Part shown: piece after piece, positions 60,907 to 64,000 of the stretch
Layout of the letters: each line of letters begins with the position of its first letter
Position numbering within the stretch: position 1 is the first letter of the stretch
From: Rhizobium lusitanum
Lineage (GTDB): Bacteria; Pseudomonadota; Alphaproteobacteria; Rhizobiales; Rhizobiaceae
NCBI RefSeq assembly: GCF_014189535.1
Contig: NZ_CP050308.1
Coordinates: forward strand, 806,001-870,000
Length of the DNA stretch: 64,000 bases
Direction: 5' to 3'
The notes under the pieces: generated by a model
Seen by the model: the letters and a program-made list of their open reading frames with translations, nothing else
What the model was told of the DNA's origin: nothing
Databases searched by the model: none
Translations under genes and position numbers: made by a program

Positions 60907-61457
60907 CACTCGTTCACCGATCCCGTTGCGATATTGTCGACATCCTGCTTCTTGCGCTTTGCCAGCGACGGCTGCTTTGTAGCTTGGCGCGGCGCGGGAG
61001 CGGAGGCGACGTCAGCGATCGCCTTCCTGATCGCCGCATCCGTCGTATCGCTATTCTTCGCAGCCGCGGCAGCAGTCACCTTGCCGCCGCTCGTCTTGGC
61101 GCCACCGGCCTTGGCATTCCCTGACGTCGTATCATCCTTGGCATCAGCGACTATTTCAGGCGGAAGCTGCGTGCGCAGCATCGGCAATTCGCTCGGCTGC
61201 ACGATCGCGGTCGAGAGCGTCGGCTGCAGCTTGAGTTCGCTATTGTAGTTGTTGACCAGCCGTTCCAGGCGGTTAGGCTGAACGACCAGCGCCCAGTCCG
61301 CCTTCAGAAGCTCGATCGTGTCCTTCTCCAGCTTGATCTCGGATTCAAGGCGGTGAACCTCCTCGAGCTTCAGCTCGGCACGATGCTTGATCGTGTAGGT
61401 GACACTGGCCGTTGCCGTCATGACGCCAATCAGAACGATGTCAAAAGTCCTCAGCAT
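60906..61457 (-). CDS. ftsL: Cell division protein FtsL-like
   Basis: 183 residues from the ATG at 61457 (GGAGG upstream). A membrane helix occupies residues 3-20, followed by a coiled-coil segment (LKLEEVHRLESEIKLEKDTI) and a WALVVQPNRLERL stretch typical of FtsL. An alanine/lysine/threonine-rich tail of about 80 residues follows, longer than in most FtsL proteins. Position between rsmH and ftsI and the topology support the name more than sequence does. Confidence 0.88.
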   Translation of the reverse strand: MLRTFDIVLIGVMTATASVTYTIKHRAELKLEEVHRLESEIKLEKDTIELLKADWALVVQPNRLERLVNNYNSELKLQPTLSTAIVQPSELPMLRTQLPPEIVADAKDDTTSGNAKAGGAKTSGGKVTAAAAAKNSDTTDAAIRKAIADVASAPAPRQATKQPSLAKRKKQDVDNIATGSVNE

Positions 61458-61458
61458 A

Positions 61459-62484
61459 TCAACCTCCAAGCTTTCCGAGACTGGCGAGATTGGGCAGATC
61501 GAAGATGGATAGATCGGCGGCTTCAGCCGGTACGCTTGTGCGAAGACCAGCGCGCAGCTTGGCCGAACGCGACCGCGGATTGACCTCCGCCTCCGCATCA
61601 CTAGCCGAAATCATCGGCTTGCCGATCGGATCGAATGTTGCCAGCCGCTCATGCACCACGGGCATATGGCGAGAACCGCCTGCGCGGCCGGAACGATCGG
61701 CGAAGAACTTCTTGACGATGCGATCCTCCAGCGAATGGAAGGTGACGACCACCAGACGCCCGCCCGGCTTCAGCGCGCGCTCGGCGGCAAACAGCGCCTG
61801 CGCGAGCTCACCCAACTCGTCATTGACGAAGATACGCAGCGCCTGGAAGACGCGGGTTGCCGGATGGATCTTGTCCTTGGCCTTCCGCGGCGTAACGATT
61901 TCGATAAGGCCGGCAAGATCGCGGGTCGTGACGAAGGGCGCTTCCGCCCGGCGCTTTTCGATCGCATGGGCGATCCGCGGAGCCTGCTTCTCCTCGCCGA
62001 GAAAGACGAAGATGCGGATGAGATCGGCAAGCTTGGCGTGATTGACAACATCGGCCGCCGACACGCCGCTCGCCGACATACGCATGTCGAGCGGGCCGTT
62101 CTTGTTGAACGAGAAACCGCGCTCGGCCTCGTCGAGCTGCATGGAGGAAACGCCGATATCGAGCACAATACCGTCGAGCCCACCCTGAGGAGCGTGATCG
62201 GCGAGCTGCGAAAACTGCGTTTGGATGAGCGTGAGATGGCCCGCATGCGCTGCGACCACGGCCTGCCCTGCGGAGATTGCCGAGGGATCGCGATCGAGCG
62301 CAATCACGTCGGCGCCGGCCGACAGGATGGCCGATGTGTACCCGCCAGCACCGAACGTGCCATCGAGAATAACTTTACCGACCGCTGGCGCCAGCGCATC
62401 GAGCACTTCAGCAAGAAGAACCGGGATGTGGCGAACCGGTCCGCCATCGGCATCAGTCAAACCTCCGCCTGAATTCGCCACCAT
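61459..62484 (-). CDS. rsmH: 16S rRNA m4C1402 methyltransferase
   Basis: 341 residues. It methylates N4 of C1402 in 16S rRNA. The start region [17 protein letters not shown], the SAM motif [16 protein letters not shown] near 40, and [18 protein letters not shown] near 120 are typical. The C-terminal block is [16 protein letters not shown] near 255. The ATG at 62484 has GGGGAAG upstream; the same frame is open far upstream into mraZ but without similarity. One base separates it from ftsL. Confidence 0.97.
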   Translation of the reverse strand: MVANSGGGLTDADGGPVRHIPVLLAEVLDALAPAVGKVILDGTFGAGGYTSAILSAGADVIALDRDPSAISAGQAVVAAHAGHLTLIQTQFSQLADHAPQGGLDGIVLDIGVSSMQLDEAERGFSFNKNGPLDMRMSASGVSAADVVNHAKLADLIRIFVFLGEEKQAPRIAHAIEKRRAEAPFVTTRDLAGLIEIVTPRKAKDKIHPATRVFQALRIFVNDELGELAQALFAAERALKPGGRLVVVTFHSLEDRIVKKFFADRSGRAGGSRHMPVVHERLATFDPIGKPMISASDAEAEVNPRSRSAKLRAGLRTSVPAEAADLSIFDLPNLASLGKLGG

Positions 62485-62498
62485 TCCGCTTCCCCGTT

Positions 62499-62939
62499 CT
62501 ATTCTGAGCGCCGCCCCACCAGCTTGCGCTCCTCTCGTGCGTGCGCCTGCAAGGCCTGAAAGGCCTCCGGCTGCCACAGTTGAAAATGGTCCGCCCGACC
62601 GACAAAGGTCACCTCGTTGGTGATACCGGTGAAGTCGCGGATAAAATCCGTGACCATCAACCGCCCTTCCGCATCGAGCCTCATAAAGACCCCGCCCCCG
62701 TGAATGAGGAGCGACATCTGGTTCGCCGCCGGCGAAAATGGATCGTCCGCCGCAATCTGCCGCTCGAAGCGGTCGAGCAGATCGAGACCACCGACGCTGA
62801 TCGCCGGGAACACAAAATCCTGGAAACAATACAGCTCCTGGATATCGCGCTCCGCCAGCACGGACCGAAACGCCGCCGGCACCGATACACGGCCCTTGGT
62901 ATCGATCCTGTTTGTCGCATTCGACAGGAAGCGGTTCAT
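62499..62939 (-). CDS. mraZ: MraZ transcriptional regulator
   Basis: 146 residues with two AbrB-like MraZ repeats ([19 protein letters not shown] and [15 protein letters not shown]). MraZ binds TGGG-type repeats upstream of its own operon and represses or tunes dcw transcription. The ATG at 62939 gives the family N-terminus MNRFLSN; an upstream codon at 62975 would add 12 residues. TGGG motifs lie just upstream but without the regular ten-base spacing of known MraZ boxes. Confidence 0.95.
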   Translation of the reverse strand: MNRFLSNATNRIDTKGRVSVPAAFRSVLAERDIQELYCFQDFVFPAISVGGLDLLDRFERQIAADDPFSPAANQMSLLIHGGGVFMRLDAEGRLMVTDFIRDFTGITNEVTFVGRADHFQLWQPEAFQALQAHAREERKLVGRRSE

Positions 62940-63185
62940 GACGCGAAACACCCGTTCCCCATGACCCACGGGCAACTACTCGCCCACAGACACAGCCAAA
63001 ATCGGACACAGCTTCGCAAGCCGAAAGAACGAACACTCTTCCGACGCCTCCTTGACGGGAGGGATCATGGCTTTGCGATGAATGGGCACTGATTTGCCCT
63101 TGTGCAATGTGCTTTTGGGATACCATGGGACCATATGGGCGTCAATGGGATGAAGCCACAGAGACGTGGCCACAGCTTAAATATT

Positions 63186-63216
63186 CATAACCCGTTAAGT
63201 TTAACGAAAGGTTATG
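63186..63216. promoter_or_regulatory. Nested inverted repeat upstream of mraZ
   Basis: CATAACC (63186-63192) pairs with GGTTATG (63210-63216), enclosing GTTAA (63194-63198) and TTAAC (63201-63205). It shares the 13 bases CATAACCCGTTAA with the 48-bp palindrome at 24881-24928. It lies in the 432-base region 62940-63371 between mraZ and rnpB, where no gene is credible; the mraZ promoter should also be here. Confidence 0.45.
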
Positions 63217-63371
63217 ATCACCCTGAGCGGATGCTCCAAAACAGTTTGTTTTCACAGGCGAAAACGCCTTCTCCGGACATGGCGAAGAGGCTGGGAACCA
63301 AGGCTTTCGATCGCCTGAAAAATGTTTCGCGAGCCCGGATGACGATGCATCAGCGTCGCGAAGGATGATTT

Positions 63372-63771
63372 GCCAGTTGGCCTGTAAGCCGGGTTCTGTA
63401 TGGCTCCGACCGAGGCCGGAACGTGGCAGCCATTCATCTGGGACGACGCTTACGCGCCGCCTCATGCAACCCACCCGGATGACCGGCCCGGAAACGGGCT
63501 GGAACGCTTTCGCGCTCCGCGTCATCCCTATTCGGTTTTGCTCCCGGTGGGGTTTACCGTGCCGTCGCTGTTTCCAGAGACGCGGTGGGCTCTTACCCCA
63601 CCCTTTCACCCTTACCCGATCCGAGGATCGGGCGGTTTGCTTTCTGTGGCACTTTCCCTGAGGTCGCCCTCGCCGGACGTTATCCGGCACCGTGTTTCCG
63701 TGGAGCCCGGACTTTCCTCCCCCTACCGCCTTTCGGCATTGGTAAAGCGCGGCTGCCCAGCCAACTGGCAG
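63372..63771 (-). ncRNA. rnpB: RNase P RNA, class A
   Basis: The catalytic RNA of RNase P, which trims the 5' leader of tRNA precursors. On the minus strand the universal core GAGGAAAGTCCGGGCTCC lies at 63719-63702. The 3' conserved segment ACAGAACCCGGCTTACAGG lies at 63399-63381, and the P1 helix pairs GCCAGTTGG at the 5' end with CCAACTGGC at the 3' end (63380-63372). The length of about 400 bases fits alphaproteobacteria. The ends are set by P1 and may be off by a few bases. Open frames across this region are not genes. Confidence 0.96.
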
Positions 63772-63835
63772 GGGCTCATTAGCCGAGACCGCCAGCAATT
63801 GCCACCGAAATATGTGGCTTTATCCCAGCTTCGAC

Positions 63836-64000
63836 CTAGGCGTCGAAATGTGCTGAGAAATCCGTGTGGTAGCCGTCGTCCTTGATTCGACCTTCGAGCA
63901 GCAACTCGGCACCGAGCCTGCCGATCTCATCCGAACTCTTGGCCGCTGCGCCGCAGCCGCCGGTCAAAACCGCCACGCGCGGCGAAGACGTGTAACCGAT
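63836..64000 (-). CDS. C-terminal end of a putative FAD-dependent oxidoreductase
   Basis: The last 54 codons of a gene that enters from the right edge, ending with TAG at 63836-63838. The segment GYTSSPRVAVLTGGCGAAAKSS followed by DEIGRLGAELLLEG resembles the end of DadA/sarcosine-oxidase-like flavoproteins, where such a loop contacts FAD. The call is tentative because most of the protein is outside. It is upstream of rnpB on the same strand, 64 bases away. Confidence 0.5.
   Translation of the reverse strand: MGYTSSPRVAVLTGGCGAAAKSSDEIGRLGAELLLEGRIKDDGYHTDFSAHFDA

Noticed and set aside
62940..62990. MraZ-binding boxes upstream of mraZ
   Set aside because: TGGG motifs are present on the minus strand, but their spacing (18 and 7 bases) does not match the regular ten-base repeat of known MraZ operators, so I did not annotate them.
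63142..63885. Several open reading frames on both strands at the right end
   Set aside because: They cover the RNase P RNA, whose conserved core sequences and P1 helix are clear; the frames have no family resemblance.

Overview
This window is chromosomal DNA from an alphaproteobacterium, most likely a Rhizobium or close Rhizobiaceae relative. The evidence is high GC content, a division and cell-wall (dcw) cluster with alphaproteobacterial features (FtsZ with a very long Q/P-rich linker, MurE with a meso-diaminopimelate DNPR motif), rhizobial short palindromic repeats, and protein sequences of the type seen in rhizobia. Long open frames antisense to real genes are common because of base composition and are not annotated.

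Left part (1-34.7 kb), accessory and metabolic genes: a partial AsmA-family protein; a GlcD/D-lactate-dehydrogenase-type flavoprotein; a four-gene polar amino acid ABC importer; a divergent AraC regulator/DUF2000 pair; an OmpA-type lipoprotein; an isolated flagellin; a two-gene RND efflux pump; the UvrD-type helicase; a FucP/GluP-like sugar transporter; PncA; a glycosyltransferase facing a Wzx-like flippase; panC-panB; azlC-azlD; aminopeptidase P; a small ORF followed by a structured RNA; prmA; a flavin monooxygenase; a SCO1 protein; an orphan cheW; creA; an ArsR/SRPBCC pair; and a GNAT acetyltransferase.

Right part (34.7-62.9 kb), almost entirely on the minus strand: mraZ-rsmH-ftsL-ftsI-murE-murF-mraY-murD-ftsW-(29-codon ORF)-murG-murC-murB, then a break holding a plus-strand MHS-family transporter and a minus-strand aquaporin, then ddl-ftsQ-ftsA-ftsZ, lpxC, bamD, recN and ligA. 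Together these make lipid-linked peptidoglycan precursors, polymerise them at the septum, build the Z-ring, start lipid A synthesis and assemble outer membrane proteins. Many genes overlap by 1-14 bases, implying translational coupling. The region between aqpZ and ddl carries TTAA-spaced CtrA-like half sites and three GANTC motifs, consistent with cell-cycle control of the ddl-ftsQAZ unit.

Right end: rnpB (RNase P RNA) on the minus strand, and the last 54 codons of an unidentified protein that resembles a FAD-dependent oxidoreductase tail.

The most interesting signals are non-coding. One is a probable small RNA at about 28.37-28.51 kb whose two hairpin loops both expose CUCCUCC (anti-Shine-Dalgarno) sequence and which ends in a strong terminator. 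Another is a family of intergenic palindromic elements, one with a perfect 48-bp palindrome, and another that supplies the stop codon of the sugar transporter gene. I saw no tRNA, CRISPR array, insertion sequence or phage gene.
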